DNA of 64,000 nt from Caproicibacter sp046707225 (GTDB lineage Bacteria; Bacillota; Clostridia; Oscillospirales; Acutalibacteraceae). The notes beneath the pieces were generated by a model. That model saw only the letters and a list, made by a program, of their open reading frames with translations, did not search any database and was not told the origin of the DNA. The first letter of the stretch is position 1, and every line of letters begins with the position of its first letter. The stretch is from assembly GCF_046707225.1 (NCBI RefSeq), contig NZ_JBJKOP010000020.1, positions 11,105 through 75,104 on the forward strand, written 5' to 3'. The position numbers were made by a program, and so were the translations under genes. Shown here in pieces: positions 32,722 to 41,933 of this stretch.

Positions 32722-33669
32722 ATGGAATTCTATCATAAACCCGTATTGTTTGACGAGACAATTAAAAGTCTGGACATTCGTCCGGACGGGATTTATATTG
32801 ACGGAACGGCCGGCGGCGGCGGGCACTCCCTCGCGATTGCGAAATGCCTGACCACCGGCAGGCTGCTGGCGCTCGATCAGGACCCGGACGCGGTTCAGGC
32901 GGCGGGCGACCGCCTGAAGGACTATCCCTGTGCGACGGTTTACCACACCAATTTTTCCCGCATGGACGAAGCGGCTGAAAAATTCGGTCTGGTACCGGTG
33001 GATGGGGTTCTTCTCGACATCGGCGTTTCGTCCTTTCAGTTCGATAATCCGGAACGGGGGTTTTCTTACCACGCCGACGCTCCCCTGGATATGAGAATGA
33101 GCCGGGAGGGCGTATCCGCGCGGGACCTGGTCAACACCCTGCCCGAGCGTGATCTTGAGAATATTTTGCGCAGGTATGGGGAAGAGAGCAGCGCCCGAAG
33201 AATCGCGGCGGGAATTGTCAGGGCGAGGGAACAGTCGCCGATCGAGACAACTCTTCAGCTTGCCGATATTGTCAAAGAGTCCGTACCCGCCGCGGTGCGC
33301 CGGAAACCGGGGCATCCGGCCCGCAAAACCTTTCAGGCTCTGCGGATTAAGGTGAACGGCGAACTGGACAGGCTTTCGGAAGGTCTGGACGCGGCGTTTT
33401 CAATCCTCAAGCCGGGCGGTCGTTTGGCGGTTATCACGTTTCACTCGCTGGAGGACCGTATTGTAAAAAAAAGAATGGCGGAATGGTGTTCCGGATGTAC
33501 CTGTCCGCCGGATTTTCCGGTATGCGTATGCGGAAAGAAGCCGCGGGCGGAGTTGATTTATAAAAAGGGCCTGTCTCCCACGGAGCAGGAACTGGAAGAG
33601 AACCCAAGAAGCCGCAGCGCGCGGCTCAGAGTCTGTAAAAAGCTTGAAGAAACGAAAGGGGCGGAATAA
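32722..33669 (+). CDS. rsmH: 16S rRNA (cytosine1402-N4)-methyltransferase RsmH
   Basis: 315 residues. HKPVLFDETIKSL start, SAM motif YIDGTAGGGGHS, DGVLLDIGVSSFQFD, ERGFSYHADAPLDMRM and the C-terminal VITFHSLEDRIVKK are all RsmH signatures. Second gene of the dcw cluster in the standard position. SD GAGGCG at 6 bases. ftsL begins 2 bases after the stop. Confidence 0.97.
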   Translation: MEFYHKPVLFDETIKSLDIRPDGIYIDGTAGGGGHSLAIAKCLTTGRLLALDQDPDAVQAAGDRLKDYPCATVYHTNFSRMDEAAEKFGLVPVDGVLLDIGVSSFQFDNPERGFSYHADAPLDMRMSREGVSARDLVNTLPERDLENILRRYGEESSARRIAAGIVRAREQSPIETTLQLADIVKESVPAAVRRKPGHPARKTFQALRIKVNGELDRLSEGLDAAFSILKPGGRLAVITFHSLEDRIVKKRMAEWCSGCTCPPDFPVCVCGKKPRAELIYKKGLSPTEQELEENPRSRSARLRVCKKLEETKGAE

Positions 33670-33671
33670 GA

Positions 33672-34166
33672 ATGGCAGCCAGCAACACAGCATACGATTT
33701 TGGAATGTTTGAACCAAAACGCCGGGAAGTACAGGAACCGGCGCGGCAGAATAACGTCATTGAGCTTCCGCGGGAACGGCTGGAGGAAAATCGCCGGCCC
33801 AAGCGCAGCATTTTAAAAATGCTGCCTACGATCCTTTCTTTTCTGATTATTGCCGGTATGGCCGGCGCATATATCTATGGGCAGGTGCAGCTGGCGGAGT
33901 TGTCGGATTCCCTTGGCGTGGTTACGAAACAGCTTTCGGAAGACCAGAGCGTTTACACGCAGATGAAAATGAAGTCGGAGGCGCAGACCTCTCTTCAATC
34001 GGTCGAAAACTATGCTTCGGATCAGCTCGGCATGGAAAAAGTGAATCGGAATCAGATTGAAAACGTCACTCTTGCCGCCGGTGATAAAACGCAGGTCTTA
34101 CTGCCGGCACAAAACGGGAGCTGGTTTTCAGAACTGATCGGTTCGATCCGCCGTTTTCTGTCATAA
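33672..34166 (+). CDS. ftsL: Cell division protein FtsL
   Basis: 164 residues. A long cytoplasmic basic N-terminus (1-~50), a single transmembrane helix (about 52-72, LPTILSFLIIAGMAGAYIYG), then an extracytoplasmic coiled coil (~75-125) and a tail. Sequence conservation in this family is low; the call rests on topology and position between rsmH and the PBP gene. It would form the FtsL/DivIC/DivIB complex; divIB lies downstream at 41934. AAGAATGG start has a weak SD (GGGG at 9-12). Confidence 0.85.
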   Translation: MAASNTAYDFGMFEPKRREVQEPARQNNVIELPRERLEENRRPKRSILKMLPTILSFLIIAGMAGAYIYGQVQLAELSDSLGVVTKQLSEDQSVYTQMKMKSEAQTSLQSVENYASDQLGMEKVNRNQIENVTLAAGDKTQVLLPAQNGSWFSELIGSIRRFLS

Positions 34167-34240
34167 AGGGGCCGGTTTTCCAATATGTATTAATAGCGCG
34201 ACCGGGGCGCCTGTGGGAATCTTCCGCTGTTCGATAGAAG

Positions 34241-34274
34241 GAGAGTTAAGAAAAAGTTCTTGACTCTCATTTTT
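34241..34274 (+). terminator. Hairpin between ftsL and the PBP gene, possible attenuator
   Basis: GAGAGT-T-AAGAA pairs with TTCTT-G-ACTCTC around AAAAG-like loop bases, then CATTTTTG. It looks like a weak intrinsic terminator inside the dcw operon and could reduce transcription beyond ftsL. Confidence 0.5.
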
Positions 34275-34315
34275 GATTCAGATCTGTTTTTTTCAGGCAA
34301 TTGGAGGAACATGGG

Positions 34316-36526
34316 ATGGCAAAAGGGACGACCGTAAGAATGTGGCACCGAACGGTGTTTGTTTTGCTGATGATGATAATTGCCGGATTTGGGGCTGTGA
34401 TCTTCAGCCTGGTTCGGCTGCAGATTGTCGAGGGCGAAACCCTGAAAATGAGGGCTGTCGACAATCAGGTGAAGGACACGGTCCTGACCGCTCAGCGAGG
34501 AACGATCTATGACGGTAATATGAAGGTTCTGGCGCAGAGCGCCACTGTCTGGCAGGTTGTTCTGGAACCCGCCTATATCACCGATGACAACCGGGACCTG
34601 ATTGCCACCGGGCTGGCGCAGATTCTGGGCATGGATAAGAATGTCATACTGGAACACACGAAGAAGAAAACATATTTTGACGTCATTAAACGCAAGGTGG
34701 AATCGGATGTCAAGGACAAGGTCGTGGCGTTTAAGGACAAAAACAATATTACGAACGGAATCCGCTTAATTGAGGATTATAAACGGTATTATCCCTACGG
34801 AACGCTGGCTTCCACCATACTCGGCTTTACAGGAACCGACAGTCAGGGCCTTTCCGGAATCGAAGCGGAATATGACAGCGAGCTGACCGGCGTTTCCGGC
34901 AAGCTGGTAACGGCGAAAAACGCGATCGGAACCGACATGCAGTACGATTATGAACAGGAAGTCCCGGCTCAGGACGGGAACAGCCTGGTCCTGACCGTAG
35001 ACGAGGTCGTACAGCAGATTCTGGAAAAGAACCTGGAAGAAGGCCTTGTTAACAATAAAGTTCAGAACCGCGGCTGCGCAATCATCATGAATGTCAAAAC
35101 CGGCGGCATTATCGCCATGGCGGTCAAGGGGGATTTCGACCCCAACAACCCGTTCACCATAGCCGACAAGACGGTGGCGGATCAGATCGCGAAGATGCCC
35201 GACGGAGAGGCAAAGACGAAGGCCCTTCGGGAGGCTCAGCAGGCCCAGTGGCGAAACAAATGCGTCAGCGATACTTACCAGCCCGGCTCCGTGTTCAAGA
35301 TGATTACAGGCTCGGCCGCGATGGAAGAGGGCCTGGTGACCGAAACTACGCAGTTCAGCTGCCCCGGCTACCTGACGATCGGCGGAAAGCAGATCCACGA
35401 CTGGCGGCGCAGCGGCTTCGGCAGCCTGACTTTCGCGCAGGGAATCTGTCAATCCAGCAACGTTGTGTTTATGAAAGTCGGCGCGCTCCTGGGGCCGAAT
35501 CTGTTCTACAAATATTTCGATGCGTTTGGGTTTACCGCAAAAACCGGCATCGATCTGCCCGGCGAATCCCGCAGCATCTATTATACGGCGGCCCAGCTGA
35601 CGCCGATCAACCTCGCCATCGAATCTTTCGGCCAGAGTTTTACCATTACGCCGATTCAGATGATTACCGCCTGCGCGGCGGTGGCGAACGGGGGCTATCT
35701 GGTAAAACCGCATGTTGTGGACCGGATTCTGGACAGCGACGGGAATATTGTCAAGTCTGCCGACACCACGCCGAAACGCCAGGTGGTCTCCAACGACACA
35801 TCAAAACGGATCAGCGCGATTCTGCGGCAGGACGCCACAACAGGGACGGCGAAAAGCGGTTATATTCCCGGCTACCGGGTCGCCGGCAAAACGGGGACTT
35901 CCGAAAAACAGGAAATCAAGACAAGTAAGGAGTACATCGCGTCTTACTGCGGGTTCGCACCCGCGGACGATCCTCAGATTGCCATGCTGGTTTTTTATGA
36001 CGAGCCGCACGGAAACAGTTATTACGGCAGCTATGTTTCCGGCCCGGTTTTTCTGAAAACGATGTCTGAAATTCTGCCGTACCTCGGCGTGGAACCGAAA
36101 TACACGGAGGAAGAAATGGCAAAGCTCGATGCGTCCACACCGAATGTTGTGGGCCAGACGGTCGCGCAGGCGAAAAATAAAGTTTCCTCCGACGGCCTTA
36201 CGCCTCAGATTTACGGCGACGGCGAAAAAGTGGTGTCACAGGTTCCCGAACCGGGAAAAAGCATCCCGAAGGGCGGAAGAGTGGTCCTGTTTACGGATCA
36301 GCAAAGTAAAGAGAAAACGGTCACCGTACCGGACCTTGTCGGGCTTTCGCTTTCACAGGCCAATGAACGCGCCTCCCAGTCGGGAATCAATATCAGTGTT
36401 TCCGGCGCCGCTTTAACAGGAACCGCAAACGCGGTGTCCAGCCTTCAGAGTGTTGCGGCGGGAACCAAGGTTGCGCCCGGAACAGTTGTTACGGTTTCGT
36501 TTATTGAACCCAATCATGTGGAATAA
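34316..36526 (+). CDS. PASTA-containing class B penicillin-binding protein (SpoVD/PBP2x type)
   Basis: Transpeptidase of 736 residues. One N-terminal membrane helix (~12-35) is followed by a dimerisation domain (RGTIYDGNMKVLAQS). The transpeptidase has SVFK (Ser near 325 in QPGSVFKMITG), SSN in CQSSNVVF and KTG in VAGKTGTSEKQ. Two C-terminal PASTA units follow (~605-670 VVGQTVAQAKNKVSSDG; ~672-735 VPDLVGLSLSQANERA). Start ATG 34316 has GGAGG at 8 bases; the overlapping ATG at 34311 is out of frame. In Bacillus the dcw cluster holds both pbpB and spoVD; only one is here, so it may serve division, sporulation or both. Confidence 0.9.
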   Translation: MAKGTTVRMWHRTVFVLLMMIIAGFGAVIFSLVRLQIVEGETLKMRAVDNQVKDTVLTAQRGTIYDGNMKVLAQSATVWQVVLEPAYITDDNRDLIATGLAQILGMDKNVILEHTKKKTYFDVIKRKVESDVKDKVVAFKDKNNITNGIRLIEDYKRYYPYGTLASTILGFTGTDSQGLSGIEAEYDSELTGVSGKLVTAKNAIGTDMQYDYEQEVPAQDGNSLVLTVDEVVQQILEKNLEEGLVNNKVQNRGCAIIMNVKTGGIIAMAVKGDFDPNNPFTIADKTVADQIAKMPDGEAKTKALREAQQAQWRNKCVSDTYQPGSVFKMITGSAAMEEGLVTETTQFSCPGYLTIGGKQIHDWRRSGFGSLTFAQGICQSSNVVFMKVGALLGPNLFYKYFDAFGFTAKTGIDLPGESRSIYYTAAQLTPINLAIESFGQSFTITPIQMITACAAVANGGYLVKPHVVDRILDSDGNIVKSADTTPKRQVVSNDTSKRISAILRQDATTGTAKSGYIPGYRVAGKTGTSEKQEIKTSKEYIASYCGFAPADDPQIAMLVFYDEPHGNSYYGSYVSGPVFLKTMSEILPYLGVEPKYTEEEMAKLDASTPNVVGQTVAQAKNKVSSDGLTPQIYGDGEKVVSQVPEPGKSIPKGGRVVLFTDQQSKEKTVTVPDLVGLSLSQANERASQSGINISVSGAALTGTANAVSSLQSVAAGTKVAPGTVVTVSFIEPNHVE

Positions 36527-36547
36527 TGAATGCAAAGGAGCGATTCG

Positions 36548-37105
36548 ATGAAAAGCACGACGGACTGCGGTCATTGCACAAAAGCCGTCGCAATCGTTGA
36601 AAAGGATGGGCGCGCGGCCGCATTGCTGAAGAAAATTTTTCTGCATTGCGGCAGAGGGCATAACCTTGTTGTGGAATACGGCGACCCGCTGCCGCCCGTC
36701 GCGACAAAATCGGTGCTCCTCTTGTGCGGAGATACGGCTGAATTTGACCCGAGAGACTGGGCTGTCTGCGTCGTTGAGCGAGAGCTTTCGGACCGGGCTG
36801 TCGGTGCGGCCCGAACCATCACTTTTTCAATGGTGCGCAACGAAGCGGATTTCACTGCCCGCGACGTCCGCACGATTGCGAACGGAGACGTCGCCTTTGA
36901 AATTGTAGGCTTTGGGGTAATCGGCCGGGTGCGTCTCCCCGGCGGGGATCTTTCGGAAGTCTCCGGGGCACTGGCGGCCGCTTGTGCGGCCGTAGGCGCG
37001 GGAATTCCGTTTGCCGATGTCTTAACGGCACTGAACCAAAGGGAGCTTCAGGAGTCTTGCACCGACGGGCGCATGTATAAATCGCAAGGACAGTTTACAG
37101 AATAA
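36548..37105 (+). CDS. Degenerate Mur-ligase-like protein, probably non-catalytic
   Basis: 185 residues in the slot between the PBP gene and mraY where murE/murF usually sit. It looks like a lone Mur-ligase central domain. AVAIVEKDGRAAALLKKIF aligns in layout with the ATP loop (GTNGKT replaced by EKDGRA at 18-23). NEADFTARDVRTIANGDVAFEI and VRLPGGDLSEVSGALAAACA match the domain's end, and DGRM (173-176) falls where MurE has PGRM. No N-terminal UDP-binding or C-terminal ligase domain is present. With the P-loop gone it should not bind ATP. SD AAGGAG at 8 bases. Function unknown. Confidence 0.6.
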   Translation: MKSTTDCGHCTKAVAIVEKDGRAAALLKKIFLHCGRGHNLVVEYGDPLPPVATKSVLLLCGDTAEFDPRDWAVCVVERELSDRAVGAARTITFSMVRNEADFTARDVRTIANGDVAFEIVGFGVIGRVRLPGGDLSEVSGALAAACAAVGAGIPFADVLTALNQRELQESCTDGRMYKSQGQFTE

Positions 37106-37119
37106 AGGTGAATTGAAAC

Positions 37120-38127
37120 ATGAATTCTTTATGGACCTTGATCGCGGCGACAGTATCGTTTGGGATAACGGCGCTGCTGGGAAAATGGATGGTGCCGTTT
37201 TTGCACCGCGTGAATTTCGGCCAGACAATTCGTGACGTCGGACCGTCATGGCACCGAAAGAAAAACGGAACCCCGACGATGGGCGGCTTTCTGTTCATCG
37301 TCGGAATCGCTGCGGCTTCCGCGGTCTGTCTTTCCGCATATTACGGTTCGGAAGGGCTCAGCCAGACCAATCTTGCAATGAGAACCAAAATTGCGGGGGG
37401 TCTGCTGATGGCCTTCGGATTTGGTCTGATCGGCTTTTTTGACGATTATATCAAAGTGGTGAAAAAGAGAAATCTGGGCCTTACCGTCCGGCAGAAGCTG
37501 GTTCTTCAGTTTCTTGTGGCCGGGGCGTACCTTTATACCCTTTACAGGTTCGGCTCGGGTTCCGTTACGCTGATTCCCTTTTCCGGGGGCGTTGATCTGG
37601 GCCTGTGGTACTGGGTTCTGTCTCTTCTTGGAATCGTCGGGATGGTAAACGCCGTTAATTTTACGGACGGCATCGACGGTCTGAACGCTTCCGTCACTTT
37701 TTTCGCGTCCGCTTCCTTCATGGTGATTGCAGGCATTTTCAGGCTTGTTCCCGTGGGCATTGTTTCGGCGGCCGCCGCGGGAGGATGCCTGGGGTTTCTG
37801 GTATGGAACTTTAATCCCGCGAAAGTATTTATGGGGGATACCGGATCTCTGTTTCTGGGCGGACTTGTCTGCGCGCTTGGGTTTGACGTAAACGCGCCGA
37901 TTCTGATTCTGCCGATCGGAATTATCTACCTCTGCGAAATCCTGTCCGTCGTTCTGCAGGTTCTGTATTTTAAGGCAACACACGGGAAGCGCCTGTTTAA
38001 GATGAGCCCCATTCATCATCATTTCGAGCTTTGCGGCTGGAGCGAAGTGAAAATCTGCTTTGTTTTCAGCGCCGTCACGGCGTTTTTCGGCGCGGTTTCC
38101 GTGCTGTTGGTGTTCTACGGTTTTTAA
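37120..38127 (+). CDS. mraY: Phospho-N-acetylmuramoyl-pentapeptide transferase MraY
   Basis: Membrane enzyme making lipid I from UDP-MurNAc-pentapeptide and undecaprenyl phosphate. 335 residues, ten membrane helices. Signature sites: GTPTMGGFLF near 48, FFDDYIKV (aspartates of the active site), NAVNFTDGIDGLN, VFMGDTGSLFLGG and the HHHFELCGW loop. SD AAAGGTG at 7 bases before ATG 37120. In many Firmicutes murD follows; here ftsW does, after 77 bases. Confidence 0.96.
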   Translation: MNSLWTLIAATVSFGITALLGKWMVPFLHRVNFGQTIRDVGPSWHRKKNGTPTMGGFLFIVGIAAASAVCLSAYYGSEGLSQTNLAMRTKIAGGLLMAFGFGLIGFFDDYIKVVKKRNLGLTVRQKLVLQFLVAGAYLYTLYRFGSGSVTLIPFSGGVDLGLWYWVLSLLGIVGMVNAVNFTDGIDGLNASVTFFASASFMVIAGIFRLVPVGIVSAAAAGGCLGFLVWNFNPAKVFMGDTGSLFLGGLVCALGFDVNAPILILPIGIIYLCEILSVVLQVLYFKATHGKRLFKMSPIHHHFELCGWSEVKICFVFSAVTAFFGAVSVLLVFYGF

Positions 38128-38204
38128 TCTTTTCACAGGATACGACAGATTTGGCGGCGGCGATATGTTTCAATAGTATCTGATACGGGAAGGAGGGGAC
38201 AATC

Positions 38205-39446
38205 ATGGCACGAAACGAGGCTTCTGTAACGACCATGCCGCGGGGAGCCGCAAAACGCCCCGCCGGAGAAATTCGTGAAGCCACCTCTTACGGCAAAAAG
38301 GTCCGTAAGAAATTCCGTATCTTTTCGGTGCGTTCCGGCATGGATCTGCCTTTTTTGTTCCTTGTTCTGGTCCTGCTGATTATCGGGCTGATCATGATGT
38401 TTTCCGCCAGCTATGCAAACGCTTTTTACCGCCATAACGGGAACAGTTACTTTTTTATCAGCAAACAAGCGATTTTCGCCGTACTGGGCATATTTGTAAT
38501 GATGGCCATTTCCTATTTTGACTATCATCATTTTCATGAATTCGCAATTCCGATTCTGTTGATTTCCTATGCGCTGCTTGTGTTGGTTCGGTTTATGCCG
38601 GCAATCAACGGAGTGCATCGCTGGATTAACGTTGGCCCATTGGGGCAGTTTCAGCCTTCCGAAATCGCCAAGTTCTCAATCGTTTTGATCTTTGCCCATC
38701 TGATATCACTGAACTTTAACCGGATGGGGACGTTCCGGTACGGCGTTTTGCCCTACGCGCTGATTTTGGGCATGACCGCTGCCCTGCTGATGTGGGAGCC
38801 CCACGTTTCCGCCACCGTTATCATTACGCTGCTGGGCGCTGTGATGCTGTTTATCGGCGGGGTGAAGCTTCGCTGGTTTGTCGGCGCGTTCAGCGTGATG
38901 GGGGCAGGAGTAGCCTATCTCGTCCTTTTTGCAAAGGAATACGCCTATGCGAGCGACCGCATCACCGCTTGGCTGGATCCTTTCTCCAACGCGACTCCGC
39001 AGCTGATCGCGGATACCTGGCAGACCCGGCAGTCGCTGTTCGCCATCGGTTCCGGCGGGCTGCTCGGCCTTGGGCTGGGCCAGTCGCGGCAGAAATTCCT
39101 GTACCTGCCGGAGCCGCAGAATGATTTTATCTTTGCCATTGTCTGCGAGGAGCTTGGTTTCATCGGCGCCCTGATTATTATTATTCTGTTTGCCATGCTG
39201 ATCTGGCGCGGCATCACCATTTCTCTGAGGGCAAAAGACAAATTCGGCATGCTGCTCGGCATCGGGCTTGTGGTTCAGGTGGGTCTTCAGGTAATTCTGA
39301 ACATCGCCGTTGTTACAAACACGATACCGAATACCGGAATCAGTCTGCCGTTTTTCAGTTACGGAGGCACTTCGCTTGTCATACTTCTGGCCGAAATGGG
39401 GATTGTTCTCTCCATCTCGCGAACGTCGGCCATTGAAAAAACGTAG
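38205..39446 (+). CDS. ftsW: Lipid II polymerase FtsW (SEDS family)
   Basis: 413 residues: a ~48-residue basic cytoplasmic N-terminus, then ten membrane segments. Family motifs: MMFSASYANAFY, RWINVGPLGQFQPSEIAK, LGQSRQKFLYLPEPQNDFIFAIVCEELG and NTIPNTGISLPFFSYGGTS. Septal peptidoglycan glycosyltransferase working with the class B PBP. SD GGAGGGG at 8 bases. Its place before murG supports FtsW over RodA or SpoVE, although in Bacillus the equivalent dcw gene is spoVE. Confidence 0.92.
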   Translation: MARNEASVTTMPRGAAKRPAGEIREATSYGKKVRKKFRIFSVRSGMDLPFLFLVLVLLIIGLIMMFSASYANAFYRHNGNSYFFISKQAIFAVLGIFVMMAISYFDYHHFHEFAIPILLISYALLVLVRFMPAINGVHRWINVGPLGQFQPSEIAKFSIVLIFAHLISLNFNRMGTFRYGVLPYALILGMTAALLMWEPHVSATVIITLLGAVMLFIGGVKLRWFVGAFSVMGAGVAYLVLFAKEYAYASDRITAWLDPFSNATPQLIADTWQTRQSLFAIGSGGLLGLGLGQSRQKFLYLPEPQNDFIFAIVCEELGFIGALIIIILFAMLIWRGITISLRAKDKFGMLLGIGLVVQVGLQVILNIAVVTNTIPNTGISLPFFSYGGTSLVILLAEMGIVLSISRTSAIEKT

Positions 39447-39464
39447 AAGAACAGAGGGTTGAAA

Positions 39465-40595
39465 ATGAGAATTCTTTTTGCCGGAGGGGGCACCGCCGGC
39501 CATATCAACCCGGCTCTCGCCATTGCCGGGTACATAAAGGAAAAGGAGCCGGACGCCCAAATTCTGTATGTGGGCGCGAAGGGCGGAATGGAAGAGCGCC
39601 TTGTGCCTTCCGCGGGATACGATTTCCGAAGCATCACGATTTCCGGCTTTCAGCGCAGTCTGAGCTTTCGGAATCTTGTTAAAAACGGAAAAACGGTGGC
39701 CCGCCTGTTTACTTCCACAGTGGAAGCCCGCCGCATTCTCCGCGAGTTTCACCCGGACATCTGCGTCGGCACGGGAGGATATGTTTCCGGGCCCGTCATC
39801 CGGGAAGCGATGCGTTTGGGGATTCCGTCCGTGATTCACGAGCAGAACGCGTTCCCGGGCGTAACCAATAAGATGCTGTCAAAGAAAGCCGACCGGACCA
39901 TGCTCGCCGTCGCCGACGCGCAGAAACACCTCAGTCCCGCCGCAAGATGCGTCCTGACCGGAAATCCGGTCAGGCAGGAGGTGATCCGGACCGACCGGAA
40001 GGCGGCAAGGGCAAAGCTCGGGCTCGACAGCCGCCCGCTGATTCTTTCCTTCGGCGGAAGTCTGGGAGCGAGAAAAATCAATGAGGCTGTGGCGGAATTG
40101 CTGGTCCAAAGTGCCAAAAGCGGCCGTTACCAGCATATTCACGGATACGGTCAGTGGGGAAAATGGTTTCCCGACCTGCTTTTGGAAAAGGGCCTTGATG
40201 TTAAGGGCCGCAAAGAAATGGATATTCGGGAATATATCGGCAATATGCCGGACTGCCTGGCCGCCGCGGATCTCGTCATCTGCCGCGCCGGCGCGATTAC
40301 CCTGAGCGAGCTTCAGGCGGTCGGCAGAGCGTCCATTTTGATTCCATCGCCGAATGTGGCGGAAAATCATCAGTTTCATAATGCAATGGCAATGGTTGAC
40401 CGCGGCGCCGCTGAAATGATTGAAGAGAAAAATTTGACCGGCGAGGGACTGTGCCGAAAGGTACAGGAACTGTTTTCTCAGCAGGGAAAAATAGAGACAC
40501 TTGCGGAAAATGCGAAAAAAATGGCAATTCCAGATTCCTGCGACAGAATCTACAGAATGATCCGTGAAATTCTGAACCAGCCTCCGGCTGATTGA
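39465..40595 (+). CDS. murG: UDP-GlcNAc:lipid I GlcNAc transferase MurG
   Basis: 376 residues, GT-B fold. The N-terminal loop GGGTAGHINPALAIA and the hydrophobic membrane patch precede RPLILSFGGSLGARKINEAV and the donor signature LVICRAGAITLSELQAVGRASILIPSPNVAENHQ. It converts lipid I to lipid II at the inner face of the membrane. ATG 39465 with GAGGG at 7 bases chosen over TTG 39459. Confidence 0.96.
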   Translation: MRILFAGGGTAGHINPALAIAGYIKEKEPDAQILYVGAKGGMEERLVPSAGYDFRSITISGFQRSLSFRNLVKNGKTVARLFTSTVEARRILREFHPDICVGTGGYVSGPVIREAMRLGIPSVIHEQNAFPGVTNKMLSKKADRTMLAVADAQKHLSPAARCVLTGNPVRQEVIRTDRKAARAKLGLDSRPLILSFGGSLGARKINEAVAELLVQSAKSGRYQHIHGYGQWGKWFPDLLLEKGLDVKGRKEMDIREYIGNMPDCLAAADLVICRAGAITLSELQAVGRASILIPSPNVAENHQFHNAMAMVDRGAAEMIEEKNLTGEGLCRKVQELFSQQGKIETLAENAKKMAIPDSCDRIYRMIREILNQPPAD

Positions 40596-40655
40596 GCCGT
40601 CACCGCAATCCCCTTAAAAGCATAATATGTTACCAGATTATGTGGGGGTGTTGCT

Positions 40656-41909
40656 ATGTCGAAACTGCTGATACATGGCACAAAAAAGCTGAAAGGAGAA
40701 GTACAGATTCACGGGGCCAAAAACAGTACACTGCCGCTGATGGCCGCGTCACTCTTATGCGCGGGCGAATGTGTCCTACATAACTGTCCTGCGCTTTCAG
40801 ATGTGGACACAGCCATTAAGATTCTGCGGCATCTCGGCTGCAAAGTGGAGCGTACTGCGGGAGACGTCGTTATTAACCCTCTTACAGCCAAAAATTACGA
40901 CATCCCCGACCATCTGATGCGGGAGATGCGCTCGTCAATCATCTTTCTGGGCGCGATTGTCAGCCGTCTGGAACGGGCGATTTTATCTTTTCCAGGGGGC
41001 TGCGAGCTTGGCCCGCGCCCGATTGACCTGCACCTTTCCTCCCTGAGAAAAATGGGGGTAGACATCAACGAGGACCACGGTTGTCTGGACTGTGTGGTTC
41101 CGAACGGCCTGAAGGGCGCCGTAATTAACCTTTCTTTTCCAAGCGTCGGGGCTACGGAAAACATCATGATTACTGCCTGCCTGGCAAAGGGAAAAACCGT
41201 GATCAACAACGCGGCCCGTGAGCCGGAAATTTCCGATCTGGCGGATTTCCTGAATTCCTGCGGAGCCAAAATCCACGGCGCGGGCAACAGTACGATCTGT
41301 GTGGAAGGAGTCCGCCGTCTGACCGGATGCGAGCATTTTGTCATACCTGACCGCATTGCGGCGGCAACTTTTATGACGGCAGCCGCGATTACGGGCAGTA
41401 CGCTGACGGTGTCCAGCGTGATACCGGAACATTTGGCCCCCGTCATACCGGTCTTGGAAGAAAGCGGGTGTCAGGTCGATCTTTACGACAGCTCCATACG
41501 AATATCGGCCCCGAAGCATCTCAGCCGGATTAAGAGCATCAGGACGATGCCGTATCCGGGTTTTCCAACGGATGCGCAGGCTCCTGTCATGGCGATGACA
41601 ACTTTGGCGGAGGGCACCAGCATGTTTGTGGAAAACATTTTTGAAAGCCGCTACAAGCATGTAGGCGAGCTGCTTCGCCTTGGAGCAAACATTAAGGTGG
41701 AAGGGCGGGTCGCTGTTGTTGAAGGCGTAAAGAGGCTTTCCGGGGCGACGGTGGAGGCTTCGGACCTGCGGGGAGGGGCGGCTCTGGTGGTGGCCGGTTT
41801 AGCCGCACAGGGAACAACGGAAGTGTACGGCCTGCATCATCTGGACAGGGGCTATGAGTCCATTGAAAAGAATCTTGCCCTGCTGGGAGCGGATATCAGG
41901 CGCGTTTGA
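40656..41909 (+). CDS. murA: UDP-N-acetylglucosamine 1-carboxyvinyltransferase MurA
   Basis: First committed step of peptidoglycan synthesis (enolpyruvyl transfer from PEP). 417 residues with the EPSP-synthase fold: LKGEVQIHGAKNSTLPLMAA (substrate lysine/asparagine), the catalytic cysteine in FPGGCELGPRPIDLHL near 115 (fosfomycin target residue present), PTDAQAPVMAM and RGGAALVVAGLAAQG. SD GGGGGTG at 6 bases. Presence of murA between murG and divIB is typical for Firmicute dcw clusters. Confidence 0.96.
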   Translation: MSKLLIHGTKKLKGEVQIHGAKNSTLPLMAASLLCAGECVLHNCPALSDVDTAIKILRHLGCKVERTAGDVVINPLTAKNYDIPDHLMREMRSSIIFLGAIVSRLERAILSFPGGCELGPRPIDLHLSSLRKMGVDINEDHGCLDCVVPNGLKGAVINLSFPSVGATENIMITACLAKGKTVINNAAREPEISDLADFLNSCGAKIHGAGNSTICVEGVRRLTGCEHFVIPDRIAAATFMTAAAITGSTLTVSSVIPEHLAPVIPVLEESGCQVDLYDSSIRISAPKHLSRIKSIRTMPYPGFPTDAQAPVMAMTTLAEGTSMFVENIFESRYKHVGELLRLGANIKVEGRVAVVEGVKRLSGATVEASDLRGGAALVVAGLAAQGTTEVYGLHHLDRGYESIEKNLALLGADIRRV

Positions 41910-41933
41910 ATTTCGCCGGAAGGGAACTGGAAC

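Noticed and set aside
34260..34273. 14-base string TTGACTCTCATTTT occurs here and at 44175-44188
   Set aside because: At the first site it is half of a hairpin, at the second it has no partner; a chance repeat is plausible and no function is suggested.
38706..39839. 377-codon minus-strand frame across ftsW and murG
   Set aside because: Spans two confident genes on the plus strand, low-complexity basic product, no start site.
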